DNA of 64,000 nucleotides from JBEEFP01 sp041166085 (GTDB lineage Bacteria > Actinomycetota > Acidimicrobiia > Acidimicrobiales > JAFATL01): the NCBI GenBank assembly GCA_041166085.1, contig JBEEFP010000006.1:66878-130877 (forward strand). Direction: 5' to 3'. This document shows positions 14,441 through 23,672 of this stretch, in pieces. The stretch's first letter is position 1. Each line of letters begins with the position of its first letter. The notes beneath the pieces were generated by a model. The model had not been told where the DNA came from. It saw only the letters and a program-made list of their open reading frames with translations, and did not search any database. Made by a program: the position numbers and the translations under genes.

Positions 14441-15547
14441 GTGCAGGCACGGGCGGTACCCTCGCCCGAGGTGGAGCTCTTCGAGCGCGTCGCGAGCGGC
14501 GGCCACGAGCAGGTCGTCCTTTGCCAGCATCCCGAGACCGGATTGCGGGCGATCATCGCCATCCACTCGACGCAACTGGGCCCCGCGCTCGGGGGGACGC
14601 GCTTCCGCTCCTACCCCACCGACGCCGACGCGCTGGAAGACGTCCTGCGTCTCTCCCGAGCCATGACCTACAAGGCGGCGGTGGCCGGTCTGCCCCTCGG
14701 GGGCGGCAAGGCGGTCATCATCGGTGACCCGGCCACGGTTCGCACCGAGGGCCTGATGCGGACCTACGCGCGCTTCCTCGAATCACTGGGCGGGCGCTAC
14801 CTCACCGCCGAGGACGTCGGCACGACGACCGCGGACATGGATCTCATCCGGGACGAGACGTCCTACGTCACCGGGGTCAGTGAGGCCAGGGGTGGCTCGG
14901 GCGACCCATCCCCCGCCACGGCCGTCGGTGTCGTGCACGCCATGGAGGCGGTCGCCGCGCACCTGTGGCACTCGCCGTCGCTCGCAGGGAGGCGGGTGGT
15001 GGTGCATGGGGTCGGCAAGGTCGGTGGGGCGCTGGCGCGTCGGCTGGCGGACGCCGGCGCGTCCGTGACGGTCGCGGACGTCCGCGCCGAGGCGGTGGCC
15101 GAGCTGGTGGCGAGCCACGGCGTGCGCGCCGTGCCCACCGAGTCGGCTCACCGCGAGCCCTGCGACGTCTACGCGCCCTGCGCTCTCGGCGGCGTCCTCA
15201 ACCCCGCGACCATTCCCGAGCTCGCCTGCATCGCGGTGGTCGGCGCCGCCAACAACCAGCTGGCCGACGCCACGTGTGCCGACCGCATGCTCGCCGCCGG
15301 CATCACCTATGCGCCCGACTACGTGGTCAACGGCGGCGGCATCATCAACATCAGCGAGGAGCTGGCTCCGCGGGGCTACGACCGCGAGCGGGCGTACGCG
15401 CGCCTGGCCGAGGTCGGCGCAACCACGCGCGCGGTGCTCGAGGCGGCTGCCGCGGGGGGCATCACGACCGAGGCGGCGGCCGACGGGCTGGCCGAATCCC
15501 GCCTGGCAGCCGCAGGCGGCCACACCATCAGGACGTTCCGCCGGTAG
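14441..15547 (+). CDS. Leu/Val/Phe-type amino acid dehydrogenase
   Basis: A 368-residue NAD-dependent dehydrogenase that interconverts branched-chain or aromatic L-amino acids and their 2-oxo acids. The catalytic domain has GPALGGTRFRSYP, the substrate and catalytic lysines in MTYKAAVAGLPLGGGKAVI (K78, K90) and TAEDVGTTTADMD. The Rossmann domain has VVVHGVGKVGGALA. PDYVVNGGGIINISEEL is a hallmark of the leucine/valine dehydrogenase family and separates it from glutamate dehydrogenase. The start is a GTG at 14441, since later starts would truncate the N-terminal strand. It is divergent from bldC and converges on pyrE with only 6 bp between stops. Confidence 0.93.
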   Translation: MQARAVPSPEVELFERVASGGHEQVVLCQHPETGLRAIIAIHSTQLGPALGGTRFRSYPTDADALEDVLRLSRAMTYKAAVAGLPLGGGKAVIIGDPATVRTEGLMRTYARFLESLGGRYLTAEDVGTTTADMDLIRDETSYVTGVSEARGGSGDPSPATAVGVVHAMEAVAAHLWHSPSLAGRRVVVHGVGKVGGALARRLADAGASVTVADVRAEAVAELVASHGVRAVPTESAHREPCDVYAPCALGGVLNPATIPELACIAVVGAANNQLADATCADRMLAAGITYAPDYVVNGGGIINISEELAPRGYDRERAYARLAEVGATTRAVLEAAAAGGITTEAAADGLAESRLAAAGGHTIRTFRR

Positions 15548-15553
15548 CCGGGT

Positions 15554-16075
15554 TCAGGAGGGCGTGAGCTCGTCCATACGGAACAACGCAGCCAGCTCGA
15601 GCCCCTCGGCCGCCAGCTTCTCGAGGCCGCCCGACTGCCGGTCGATCACGCACAGGACGCGATCCACCGTGACGCCGAGCCCGCGGAGCTCGGCGCAGGA
15701 TTCGATGACCTGGCCGCCGCTCGTGACGACGTCCTCCACGACCGTGAGGCGCTTGCCCTCGATGTGTCCGCCCTCGGCCAGCTGGCACGTGCCGTAGGTC
15801 TTGGCCTCCTTGCGCACGAAGTACGCAGGGAGGCCAGTGTGCATCGACAGCGCCGTCGCCAGGGGCACGCCGCCGAGCTCGAGCCCGGCCAGGCCCTCGG
15901 TACCTGCCGGCACGAGCGGGGCCAGCGCCTCGGCGATGGCGCGCAGGAGCTCGGGGTCGGACTCGAACCGGTACTTGTCGAAGTACTCGCTGCTCGTCAC
16001 GCCGGAACGCAGCGTGAACGACCCCGTCAGATGGGCCGTGTCGTAGATGCGATGGGCGAGCTCGGTGCGGTGCAC
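15554..16075 (-). CDS. pyrE: orotate phosphoribosyltransferase
   Basis: A 173-residue enzyme joining orotate to PRPP to give OMP in pyrimidine synthesis. It shows GSFTLRSGVTSSEYFDKYRF at the N-terminus (orotate/Lys region), ELGGVPLATALS, the lysine-rich loop FVRKEAKTYGT and the PRPP-binding motif LTVVEDVVTSGGQ. The length fits the short actinobacterial PyrE class. It follows the response regulator on the same strand with 3 bp between genes, so the two-component genes and pyrE are probably co-transcribed. Confidence 0.95.
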   Translation of the reverse strand: MHRTELAHRIYDTAHLTGSFTLRSGVTSSEYFDKYRFESDPELLRAIAEALAPLVPAGTEGLAGLELGGVPLATALSMHTGLPAYFVRKEAKTYGTCQLAEGGHIEGKRLTVVEDVVTSGGQVIESCAELRGLGVTVDRVLCVIDRQSGGLEKLAAEGLELAALFRMDELTPS

Positions 16076-16078
16076 GCC

Positions 16079-16501
16079 TCAGGCGTTGACGTCGCTCAGC
16101 TGGTCCAGGCGATTGCGGCGATGGGCCGCGAGCTGCTCGGCGCTGTAGCCGACGACCTTCTCGATGAGGTCGCTCAGGTCCACAGGGCTGAACGGCTTGG
16201 TGACGTAGTCGGCCGCACCGCTGTGCAAGGCGCGCGCCACGTCGCGGTCGGCCGATTTGGCGGAGACCACGATCACCCGGGGAGCGGACGGGTCGTTGGA
16301 GAGGCCCTGGAGCACGCCCCACCCGTCCATGACCGGCATCATCACGTCGAGGAGCACGAGATCGAAGCGTTCCTCCTCGATGCGGCGAAGCGCCGTCTCA
16401 CCGTCGGCCGCCAACGCCGTCTCGAACCCGTCGGCTTCCAGGTTCACACGGAGCATGAGCAGGATGTCCGGCTCGTCGTCGACGATGAGCACGCGCGTCA
16501 C
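16079..16501 (-). CDS. response regulator, stand-alone receiver protein
   Basis: A 140-residue protein starting at the GTG at 16501: VTRVLIVDDEPDILLMLRV. It is a complete CheY-like receiver with the acidic pair D8/D9, the phospho-accepting D52 in LVLLDVMMPVMDG, a Ser in IVVSAKS and K102 in VTKPFSP. Only a short C-terminal tail (AEQLAAHRRNRLDQLSDVNA) follows, with no DNA-binding domain, so it acts by protein contacts. Its start overlaps the histidine kinase stop (GTGA), so the pair are coupled partners. Confidence 0.93.
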   Translation of the reverse strand: MTRVLIVDDEPDILLMLRVNLEADGFETALAADGETALRRIEEERFDLVLLDVMMPVMDGWGVLQGLSNDPSAPRVIVVSAKSADRDVARALHSGAADYVTKPFSPVDLSDLIEKVVGYSAEQLAAHRRNRLDQLSDVNA

Positions 16502-18087
16502 GACTGCGACGCGCCTCTGGCCGACCGCACCGTCTCGGCTTCTCTCATCGGTGGTGCCGTCATGTGCCCTGCCTCCGCGGCCGGTCCGAGCGACGGCAAC
16601 CGGACCGTGAAGTCCGCCCCGCCACCAGGACGCTCCGACACCGTGACTGTACCGCCCTGGGCCTCGGCGAGGACCTTTACCAGGTGCAGACCGAGGCCCG
16701 AGCCGCGGACCGAGGTCTCCACGCCGCGCGCGAAGGGATCGAAGACGCGGCGGGCGTCCTCGGCCGACACGCCCGCGCCGCGATCGAGCACGGACAGCCG
16801 GACGGTTTCTCCCTCGTGGGCGATCTCGACCTCGACCGTGCCCCATCCGTGCACGAAGGCATTCTCGATGAGGTTCAGCAGGATCTGCTCCAGCGCCTCC
16901 GGATCGCCGTTGACGACGAGCATCGAAGGAGCCCGGAGCTCGACGGGGCGGCCCGCGGCGCGCGTCAGCTGGCACACCCCTCGCGTGACCGCGACAAGGT
17001 CGACCGGACGCACGTCGGGCTCGCTGATCGCTTCGGCCCGGCGTAGCTCGAGCACGTCCTCGACCAGCCGCGACAGACGCTCGCCCTGCTTCTCGATCAT
17101 CTCGAGGAAGCTGGCGACGTGCTCAGGCGGCAGGTCGCGACGCTGCAGGGTGCGGGTGGCGCCGATGATGGCGGCCAGCGGAGCCTTGAGCTCGTGGCTC
17201 ACCATGGCGACGAACGACGACTTCGTGCGGTCGCGCTCGACGAGCTCCTCCACGTGCCGGCGCTCCCCTTCGTACAGCGCGGCGTGCGCCACGGCGGCAG
17301 CCGAGTGCTCGGCGAACCGCGCCAGCACACGGACGTCGTAGTCCGAGAAGGCGCCGTCGGGGCCGCGGCGTACGAGCAACACCCCCTCGACGTCATCGCC
17401 ATAGACCAGGGGCGCGGCCATGACCGCGCCGGACACGCCATCGGTGACGGCGTCGTCGTGAGCGCCCAGGCCGGGCTCACCGGTCGCAGCCACGTGCGCG
17501 GCCAGCCCATCGGGTGACGCGTTGGCGCCGGGTCCGGGCCCCTCGATCCCCCGTGCCGTGTGGAGTCGCAGGCCGTCGCTGTCGCGCAGGTACACGCCGC
17601 CGGAGACGCCGCCGAACAGCTCGATGGCGCTGTCCAGGACGGCGGCCATCGTCTGCTCCATGTGCAGGTTGGCGTTGACGGCCGTCTCCTTGAGGGACAG
17701 CTGGCGCAGCTCGTCGAGTCGATTGGAGAAGGCGGCTGCCAGCACCCGTTCGTCGACCAACAGGCGGGTCAGCCGACGGAGATGCACCTCCTTCTCGATC
17801 ACGTAACAGACGAAGGCGAGGCTGAGGGCAACCAGGGCGAGTCGAAGCGCACCGGTTGAGACGAGAGAGCCCCCCTCGAGGGGCGTGGCGCTGGTGAGCA
17901 GGAGCATGCCGGCGGCCAGCCCACCCATCACCACGAAGGCGACGATCCACAGCTGGGCCCGACGGCTCTCGACCGCCTCGAGCGACGGAGTGGCGTACTG
18001 GCGCAGGCCTGCGACGCGCGCCTCGCGCGCCAGATCTGCCCTCCCGGTTCTCACCCTCGCGGTATCGGCGTCCAGCCGACCGGACAT
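16498..18087 (-). CDS. membrane sensor histidine kinase with GAF domain
   Basis: A 529-residue kinase, start ATG at 18087 (MSGRLDADTA). Two membrane helices lie at about 46-64 and 80-97 with a short loop between. A GAF-like domain spans about 145-270 (GGVSGGVYLRDSDG to APLVYGDDVEGVLLV). The HisKA domain has the phosphorylated H298 in VAMVSHELKAPLAAI. The ATPase domain has NLIENAFVHG, DRGAGVS, FDPFARG and GSGLGLHLVK. The signal is unknown; with almost no extracellular loop, sensing is probably by GAF or in the membrane. It forms a coupled operon with the receiver protein. Confidence 0.93.
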   Translation of the reverse strand: MSGRLDADTARVRTGRADLAREARVAGLRQYATPSLEAVESRRAQLWIVAFVVMGGLAAGMLLLTSATPLEGGSLVSTGALRLALVALSLAFVCYVIEKEVHLRRLTRLLVDERVLAAAFSNRLDELRQLSLKETAVNANLHMEQTMAAVLDSAIELFGGVSGGVYLRDSDGLRLHTARGIEGPGPGANASPDGLAAHVAATGEPGLGAHDDAVTDGVSGAVMAAPLVYGDDVEGVLLVRRGPDGAFSDYDVRVLARFAEHSAAAVAHAALYEGERRHVEELVERDRTKSSFVAMVSHELKAPLAAIIGATRTLQRRDLPPEHVASFLEMIEKQGERLSRLVEDVLELRRAEAISEPDVRPVDLVAVTRGVCQLTRAAGRPVELRAPSMLVVNGDPEALEQILLNLIENAFVHGWGTVEVEIAHEGETVRLSVLDRGAGVSAEDARRVFDPFARGVETSVRGSGLGLHLVKVLAEAQGGTVTVSERPGGGADFTVRLPSLGPAAEAGHMTAPPMREAETVRSARGASQS

Positions 18088-18130
18088 GAGGGGGGTTTGC
18101 GTCCGCCAGGCTGCCGGTGCAGAGAACGGG

Positions 18131-19183
18131 CTAGGAGATCCGCACCGCGCCCGAGCCAGGCACGATCTCGCCCACCTGCACGGCCCGATGGCCCTTGCTG
18201 CGGAGCAGGTCGAGGGCCCGGAAGGCATCGTCGGGGGGCACGGCGACGATCATGCCCAGGCCGAGATTGAACACCCGGGCCATCTCTTCGTCGCTCACGG
18301 ATCCGAGGCGCTGGATCTCCCCGAAGATGGGCGGTGCTTCCCAGCTGCGGCGCTGGAGGACGGCGTCCGTCGACGACGGCAGCACCCGACGGAGGTTCCC
18401 GGGCACGCCGCCGCCGGTGATGTGGGCGACGGCCCGCACGTCGACGTGTTGGAGCAGGGCCGCGATCGCCGGTGCGTAGATGACCGACGGCTCGAGGAGC
18501 TCATCCGCCAGGCTGTGGCGTGCGCCGGGAAAGGCGGGGTCCTCGAGATTGCGCCCCGCGTGCTCGAGGAGGACGCGCCGGGCCAGCGAGTAGCCGTTGG
18601 AGCGCAAGCCCGGCGAAGGCAGACCGATGAGCACATCGCCGGGAGCGACGCGGTCAGGCGTGAGCATGCGGTCGCGCTCGACGACGCCGAGGGCGAAGCC
18701 GACGAGGTCGAAGTCGCCTGGCTCCATGGCGCCGGGGTGCTCGGCCATCTCCCCGCCGATGAGGGCGCAGCCGGCCTGCCGGCACCCTTCGGCGACCCCC
18801 TCCACCAGCTGGGAGATGTGTTCGGGGTCGAGGCGCCCGACCGCGATGTAGTCCAGGAACAGGAGAGGCTCGGCGCCCTGGCAGACGAGGTCGTCGACGC
18901 ACATGGCGACGAGGTCGACGCCGATGGTCGTGAACCGCCCGGTGGCCTGGGCCACCAGCGCCTTGGTGCCGACGCCGTCGGTCGAGCCCACCAGCACGGG
19001 CTGGCGGTAGCGCTCGCTGGGGAAGGCGAAGAGCCCGCCGAAGCCGCCGATGTCCCCGATGACCTCGGGACGGAAGGTCGACCGGACCTTGTCCTTGATC
19101 CGCTGGACCGCCTCCTCGCCCGCGGCGATGTCGACGCCGGCGGACGCGTAGGTGATCCCTCCGGCGTCGTCCTCCTCAGCCAC
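18131..19183 (-). CDS. purM: phosphoribosylformylglycinamidine cyclo-ligase (AIR synthetase)
   Basis: A 350-residue enzyme that closes FGAM to AIR with ATP, step five of purine synthesis. It shows ITYASAGVDIAAGEEAVQRI, VLVGSTDGVGTKALVA, DLVAMCVDDLVCQGAEPLLF, LIGGEMAEHPG and SPGLRSNGYSLAR, the standard PurM signatures, plus AHITGGGVPGNL. The GTG start at 19183 overlaps the purF end by 8 nt. It is the last gene of the purF-purM pair; purL, normally nearby upstream, is found 42 kb away at the right edge of the window. Confidence 0.97.
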   Translation of the reverse strand: MAEEDDAGGITYASAGVDIAAGEEAVQRIKDKVRSTFRPEVIGDIGGFGGLFAFPSERYRQPVLVGSTDGVGTKALVAQATGRFTTIGVDLVAMCVDDLVCQGAEPLLFLDYIAVGRLDPEHISQLVEGVAEGCRQAGCALIGGEMAEHPGAMEPGDFDLVGFALGVVERDRMLTPDRVAPGDVLIGLPSPGLRSNGYSLARRVLLEHAGRNLEDPAFPGARHSLADELLEPSVIYAPAIAALLQHVDVRAVAHITGGGVPGNLRRVLPSSTDAVLQRRSWEAPPIFGEIQRLGSVSDEEMARVFNLGLGMIVAVPPDDAFRALDLLRSKGHRAVQVGEIVPGSGAVRIS

Positions 19184-20648
19184 GGGAGGGCACCCGCTCG
19201 AGGACGTCCTTGGCCTGCAGGACGTCGACGGCGGTGGGGTACTCGCCGGTCATGCACGCGTTGCAGAAGCCGGCGCCTGGCGTGCCGATGGCCGCCACCA
19301 ACCGATCGATGCCGAGGTAGGCGAGGCTGTCGACGCCGAGCAGGTTCTGGATCTCGCCGTGGGTGAGGTTGGCGGCCAGCAGCTCGCCCTGGGTGCCGAT
19401 GTCGATCCCGTAGAAGCACGGCCACTTGATCGGTGGCAGACAGATGCGCAAGTGGACCTCGGTGGCGCCGGCGTCGCGCAGCATCTGGGTGATGGTGCGC
19501 TGCGTCGTGCCCCGCACGATCGAGTCGTCCACGACCACCAGGCGCTTGCCGGCGACGTTCTCCTTGAGCGGATTGAGCTTGCGACGCACCCCGGTGGCCC
19601 GCGCCGCCTGGTCCGGCGCGATGAACGTGCGTCCGATGTAGCGGTTCTTCACCAGGCCCTGGCCGTACGGGATGCCGCTGCGCTTGCTGAAGCCCTCCGC
19701 CGCGGGGACCCCGGACTCGGGCACGCCCATGACCATGTCCGCCTCGACCGGCGCCTGCTCGGCCAGGAACTCACCCATGCGCCGCCGGGCCCCGTGCACC
19801 TCCCGGCCGTAGAGCTGGCTGTCGGGACGGGCGAAGTACACGAACTCGAAGATGCACAGCGTGGGATCGACGCGGTCCTGCGGGAACGGTCGGATCGAGC
19901 GAATGCCGCTGGCGTCGATCATCACCATCTCGCCCGGGTCCACCTCGCGGACGAAATGGGCGCCGACCACGTCGAGGGCCGCCGTCTCGGACGCGAGCAC
20001 CCAACCGCTTTCGAGCTTACCGAGGCACAGCGGGCGGAAGCCGTTGGGGTCGCGCACGCCGATGACGTGGGCCTCGTCCATCAGCGTGAAGGAGAACGCC
20101 CCCTCCAGGCTGGGCAGCACCTGGAGCAGTGCGGCCTCGAGGTCACGGCCGTCGCTGCGGCCCTCCCCGAAGGCGTGGATGAGCAGCTCGGCGACGAGAT
20201 CGCTGTCGCTGGCCACCGTGCCCGGCAGCATGCCGGCCGCTTCGGCCAGCGCCGCGGTGTTGGTGAGGTTGCCGTTGTGGGCGAGGGCGAATGCCGCCAT
20301 CTCGCCGCTCGACTTGTAGACGGGCTGCGCGTTGCGCCACGTGCTCGAGCCAGTGGTGGAGTACCGGGTGTGCCCGATGGCGAGATGGCCGTTGAGGGCA
20401 GCCAGCTTGTACTCGTTGAACACGTTGGTGACGAGGCCCATCTCCTTGTCGATGGTGATGGTCTCGCCGTCACTCACGGCCATGCCCGCCGACTCCTGGC
20501 CCCGGTGCTGCAGGGCGTGCAGGCCGTCGAACACCAAGTGGGCCACCGGTTGGCCGGGTGCGTAGACGCCGAACACCCCGCACGCCTCGCGCGGCTTGGG
20601 ATCGGGGAGGTCGACCGACGCGCTCGAAGGAAGGGAGCCGCCCGGCAC
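19176..20648 (-). CDS. purF: amidophosphoribosyltransferase
   Basis: A 490-residue committed enzyme of purine synthesis, moving ammonia from glutamine to PRPP. The N-terminal propeptide of about 22 residues ends before the nucleophile C23 in EACGVFGVYAPG. The Ntn glutaminase domain has LQHRGQESAGMAVS and GHTRYSTTGSS. The phosphoribosyltransferase domain has LVKNRYIGRTFI and the PRPP loop VVVDDSIVRGTT. Cys residues near the C-terminus (GFCNACMTGEYP) suit a 4Fe-4S cluster as in the Bacillus-type enzyme. It starts with GTG at 20648 and is followed by the overlapping purM. Confidence 0.97.
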   Translation of the reverse strand: MPGGSLPSSASVDLPDPKPREACGVFGVYAPGQPVAHLVFDGLHALQHRGQESAGMAVSDGETITIDKEMGLVTNVFNEYKLAALNGHLAIGHTRYSTTGSSTWRNAQPVYKSSGEMAAFALAHNGNLTNTAALAEAAGMLPGTVASDSDLVAELLIHAFGEGRSDGRDLEAALLQVLPSLEGAFSFTLMDEAHVIGVRDPNGFRPLCLGKLESGWVLASETAALDVVGAHFVREVDPGEMVMIDASGIRSIRPFPQDRVDPTLCIFEFVYFARPDSQLYGREVHGARRRMGEFLAEQAPVEADMVMGVPESGVPAAEGFSKRSGIPYGQGLVKNRYIGRTFIAPDQAARATGVRRKLNPLKENVAGKRLVVVDDSIVRGTTQRTITQMLRDAGATEVHLRICLPPIKWPCFYGIDIGTQGELLAANLTHGEIQNLLGVDSLAYLGIDRLVAAIGTPGAGFCNACMTGEYPTAVDVLQAKDVLERVPSRG

Positions 20649-20700
20649 GCCCCCATGTTCGCATACGCCGAGGGCGAATCGCGACTTCGGACGGCAACGC

Positions 20701-20730
20701 GAAGGAGCCGCCCCGAGGGGCGGCTCCTTC
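20701..20730. terminator. strong hairpin between purF and the secreted-protein gene
   Basis: GAAGGAGCCGCCCC / GGGGCGGCTCCTTC is a perfect 14-bp inverted repeat around GA. It lies 22 nt past the stop of the secreted-protein gene on the minus strand and isolates it from purF. The loop must open to about 4 nt in RNA. Confidence 0.7.
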
Positions 20731-20752
20731 GGAGGCTGCGGAAGTCAGACGC

Positions 20753-21241
20753 TCAGCCGCACTGGTCCTGGCCGTCGCCCGGACCCGGCGTCTCAGCGTT
20801 CAGGTCACCGGCGGGGTTGCCGCAGGTCACCGTGACGCCGCTGCCACTGATGTCGACACGGGCAAAGCCAGCCGCCTTGTCGTTGTACTGGGCGTTGTCC
20901 TTGTCGCCGTCGGCCGCGATGTAGCCGCCGCCCTGCTCGGCGCTGCCGGCGAGGATCACGCGCCCCTGGATGGGCAGGTCGGCGCTGTCCTGGCAGACCA
21001 CGAGAGCACCGCCCGTGCCGGTCTGCTCACCGGCGATGGTGACGGGCGCGCCCGGGACGAGGTTGTTGTCCGGTCCACCGCAGTTCACATCGTTCGAGCC
21101 ACGGGTCTCCGGCGGGTTGGTGGTGCTCCCGGGGACGGGTTCCCTCGGCTCACTGGTGCCGGCCACGTCGGCGAACGCCGTCCCGACGCCGACCGTGAGC
21201 AGCATTCCGGCGCCCAGCAGCGCAAGCAGTGCCTTTCGCAA
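20753..21241 (-). CDS. small secreted protein of unknown function
   Basis: A 162-residue protein, start TTG at 21241 behind the ribosome site CAGGAGGACATC; upstream ATG codons lack one. Residues 1-28 (RKALLALLGAGMLLTVGVGT then AFA) are a signal peptide. The mature part is Gly/Asp/Asn-rich with four cysteines (VNCGGPDN, VVCQDS, VTCGNP and a C-terminal DQCG), which could form two disulfides outside the cell. No known domain is recognised. It stands alone between two terminator-like regions, left of the glycan island. Confidence 0.75.
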   Translation of the reverse strand: MRKALLALLGAGMLLTVGVGTAFADVAGTSEPREPVPGSTTNPPETRGSNDVNCGGPDNNLVPGAPVTIAGEQTGTGGALVVCQDSADLPIQGRVILAGSAEQGGGYIAADGDKDNAQYNDKAAGFARVDISGSGVTVTCGNPAGDLNAETPGPGDGQDQCG

Positions 21242-21372
21242 GATGTCCTCCTGTTGTCTGATGCGCACCCCCAAGGCCGCCAACCCGCTGGTGCACGCCC
21301 ACGAGCCGTCCCGTGGCCAATGTCACAATTCGTGGTGATCTGAGCACTTCCTCCCCGTTGGCGGGAAAAGTG

Positions 21373-22251
21373 TCAGAAAGCCAGCGAGACGGACTGGGAC
21401 GGGCCCCCGTCGAGGGAGAACCGAGCCCGGTACGCCGTGGGGCTCACGCGCCGGGGAAACGCCGCGTACACGTAGCTGCCGACGAGGGCCTGAGCCGCCG
21501 GCTTTGCCTCGGCGTCGGGATAGACGAGGGCCGAGTCCTCGATGCTGACCGAGACCTCGCCCGCGCCGACGAGCTGCAGGACCACGGCGGTGGCGTCGCC
21601 CTGGGAGAGCGCCCCGACCATGCGCACCTGCACACCCGAGCGCAGCGATTGGGCGGCCCCGCCGGGCGACAGCACGAGTGGCTGGCCCTGGTACCGGAAG
21701 TCGGCGACGTGCGGGCCGTTGGTGCCGGCTCGCACCACCGGGTCGCCCAGCTCCTCGCTCGTGTCGAGCTTGCGCCCGCCCGCGAAGGTGGCCGTGCCGT
21801 GGAGCACGGCGCGCCCCGAGAACGGGCGCCGGTCGCCGGCGGGGGATCCCTGGGTGAGCTCGCGGTCGGTGTAGCGGTACTCGATGCTCGTACCCGCGGC
21901 ATCGGCGTGGGCGGCGAGCAGCGAGCGGATGAACGTGAAGTACTGCACCGCCCCGATCGACAGCTCCCCGGCGCGTTGCAGATCCTTGGCGGCGAGCGCG
22001 TCGAGGAACTGGTCGAGCACATCGGATGCCTGCGGCGCCGTGTCCTTGGGGTCGGCGACGATCGTGGTCGACGGCGTCGCCGTCCCGTCGGTCAGCCCCG
22101 CCAGCGCACCGTCGGCCTGCGTGCTGATCTTGCCATGCAGCTCAGCGCGCTTCGCCGCCGGAGGCTGGACCTCAGAGGAACTGCAGCCGATGCCGAGGAC
22201 TCCGAGAACGACGAGCACCGCGACGAGGCGAGCTGCGTGTGCCGGGGCCAT
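21373..22251 (-). CDS. lipoprotein of unknown function
   Basis: A 292-residue protein starting MAPAHAARLVAVLVVLGVLG, followed by the lipobox I-G-C with C23, so it is probably a diacylglyceryl-anchored lipoprotein facing outward. Residues about 75-170 (SDVLDQFLDALAAKDLQRAG, YFTFIRSLLAAHADAAG) look like an alpha/beta NTF2- or Mce-like fold, and the rest is beta-rich. It is the last gene after the sugar transferase on the same strand, 29 bp away, so it may be linked to cell-surface glycan assembly. The family is not recognised and the start is chosen only from the lipoprotein signal. Confidence 0.7.
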   Translation of the reverse strand: MAPAHAARLVAVLVVLGVLGIGCSSSEVQPPAAKRAELHGKISTQADGALAGLTDGTATPSTTIVADPKDTAPQASDVLDQFLDALAAKDLQRAGELSIGAVQYFTFIRSLLAAHADAAGTSIEYRYTDRELTQGSPAGDRRPFSGRAVLHGTATFAGGRKLDTSEELGDPVVRAGTNGPHVADFRYQGQPLVLSPGGAAQSLRSGVQVRMVGALSQGDATAVVLQLVGAGEVSVSIEDSALVYPDAEAKPAAQALVGSYVYAAFPRRVSPTAYRARFSLDGGPSQSVSLAF

Positions 22252-22280
22252 CCGAAGTCCGATCGAGGCCGGCGGAGGGT

Positions 22281-23672
22281 TCAGGCGAAGGACTTGACGA
22301 TGACAGCCGGGACGGTGCGGGCAATGATCGACAGGTCGCCCCACAGCGACCACGTGTCGATGTAGTGGTTGTCCAGCCGCACCCTCGCCTCGATTTCGCT
22401 CAGGCCCCAGTACCCGTGCACCTGGGCCAGACCGGTGAGGCCGCCAGCGACTCGATGCCGTGCGTCGTACTCCGGGATCTTGGCCGACATGGGCTCCGCG
22501 AAGTGGGGCCGCTCGGGACGGGGGCCGACGATCGACATCTCGCCCCGCAGCACGTTGAACAGCTGCGGCAACTCGTCGATGCTCGTACGGCGCAGGAACC
22601 GGCCGACCGGCAACGGGCATCCCTCGAGCGGAAGGGCCAGCTCGACGTCCTCGTGGTCGGTGGGGAACGACCGGAACTTCATCATGTCGAAGGTCTGACC
22701 GTTGCGGCCGATGCGCGCCTGCCGGAACAGGACCGGGCCCCGGCTGGTGAGCTTGACCGCGATGGCCGCCGCCGCCAGGACCGGGAGGAAGAGGAGGATC
22801 AGCACCGAGGCGCCGACGAGGTCGACGGCGCGCTTGCCGATGCGTGCGCCCAGGCGGTTGGGTCCGCCATGCAGGCGCTGGACCGGGTAGCCGGCCACGA
22901 CCTCACCACCGGACCGCAGGCCCAGGTCGGGCTGCTGCTGGCCCGGGAGGTACAGGATCTCGAACGAGGTGGTCGCAGCCCGAACCGTCGACACGAGCTC
23001 GGCATCGTAACCGGACCCCCCGGCCACAACGAGCCTCCGGACCTGCTGCCGGCGGACGGCGGAGTCGATCTCGTCGGCGCTGAGGAACACGGCGGGATCG
23101 CCGTTGAGGGAGACGGAGGTCGCGAGCATCGGACGCAGGCCGAGCTCGCGGTGGGACCAGAGTCGCTCGCGAAGGGCAAGGACCTGGTCACCGCTGCCGA
23201 GCAGGAGCACCGGCTCGACCACCAGTCCTGCTCGCCGGGCCATACGCACCAGGCCGTAGGCGACGGCCCGCCCGACCCCGACGGCCCCGAAGACGGCGAC
23301 CGCAGCCACCGCCCAGGACTCGCGGGAGGCGAACGGCAGGACGACCAATGCCGGCAGTGCAGCTCGCACTGCGACCCGACGGACGTCCTCGGCCGCGCTG
23401 GCCGCCAGCGGCACCGGCCGGTACCAGTCGACGGCGAGGCCGAGGAGCACCAGCACGCCGTAGACCACGAAGGCGGGCGAGAAGGCCCCGATCGCCGCGA
23501 CCACCGCAGTGACGGCGAGCACGTCAACGACCGGGCGCACCCACACCGTGTCGCGCACGAGCGCCCGCCGGCCATCGACGGCCTGGCGACTGATCGTGCT
23601 CGCGACCTCGAAGACGCTCCTGTCGGCCGTGATCTCTGAGTCGACCAGCATCGTTCCCGTTCCCCCACTCAC
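22281..23672 (-). CDS. polyprenyl-phosphate sugar-1-phosphate transferase (WbaP/CpsE-like)
   Basis: A 463-residue membrane enzyme that loads the first sugar phosphate onto undecaprenyl/decaprenyl phosphate to begin glycan synthesis. The N-terminal half has several hydrophobic helices and a CoA-binding-like region (VEPVLLLGSGDQVLALRERL). The C-terminal transferase domain begins at KRAVDLVGASVLILLFLPVL, then GPVLFRQARIGRNGQTFDMM, KFRSF, RRTSIDELPQLFNVLRGEMS and IVGPRPERP, the full signature of the family. The GTG start at 23672 overlaps the stop of the preceding surface-protein gene (GTGA). It is the initiating enzyme for the island. Confidence 0.93.
   Translation of the reverse strand: MSGGTGTMLVDSEITADRSVFEVASTISRQAVDGRRALVRDTVWVRPVVDVLAVTAVVAAIGAFSPAFVVYGVLVLLGLAVDWYRPVPLAASAAEDVRRVAVRAALPALVVLPFASRESWAVAAVAVFGAVGVGRAVAYGLVRMARRAGLVVEPVLLLGSGDQVLALRERLWSHRELGLRPMLATSVSLNGDPAVFLSADEIDSAVRRQQVRRLVVAGGSGYDAELVSTVRAATTSFEILYLPGQQQPDLGLRSGGEVVAGYPVQRLHGGPNRLGARIGKRAVDLVGASVLILLFLPVLAAAAIAVKLTSRGPVLFRQARIGRNGQTFDMMKFRSFPTDHEDVELALPLEGCPLPVGRFLRRTSIDELPQLFNVLRGEMSIVGPRPERPHFAEPMSAKIPEYDARHRVAGGLTGLAQVHGYWGLSEIEARVRLDNHYIDTWSLWGDLSIIARTVPAVIVKSFA

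Noticed and set aside
15764..17341. Open frame of 525 codons on the plus strand
   Set aside because: Antisense to pyrE, the response regulator and the kinase, all of which have clear motifs on the minus strand.
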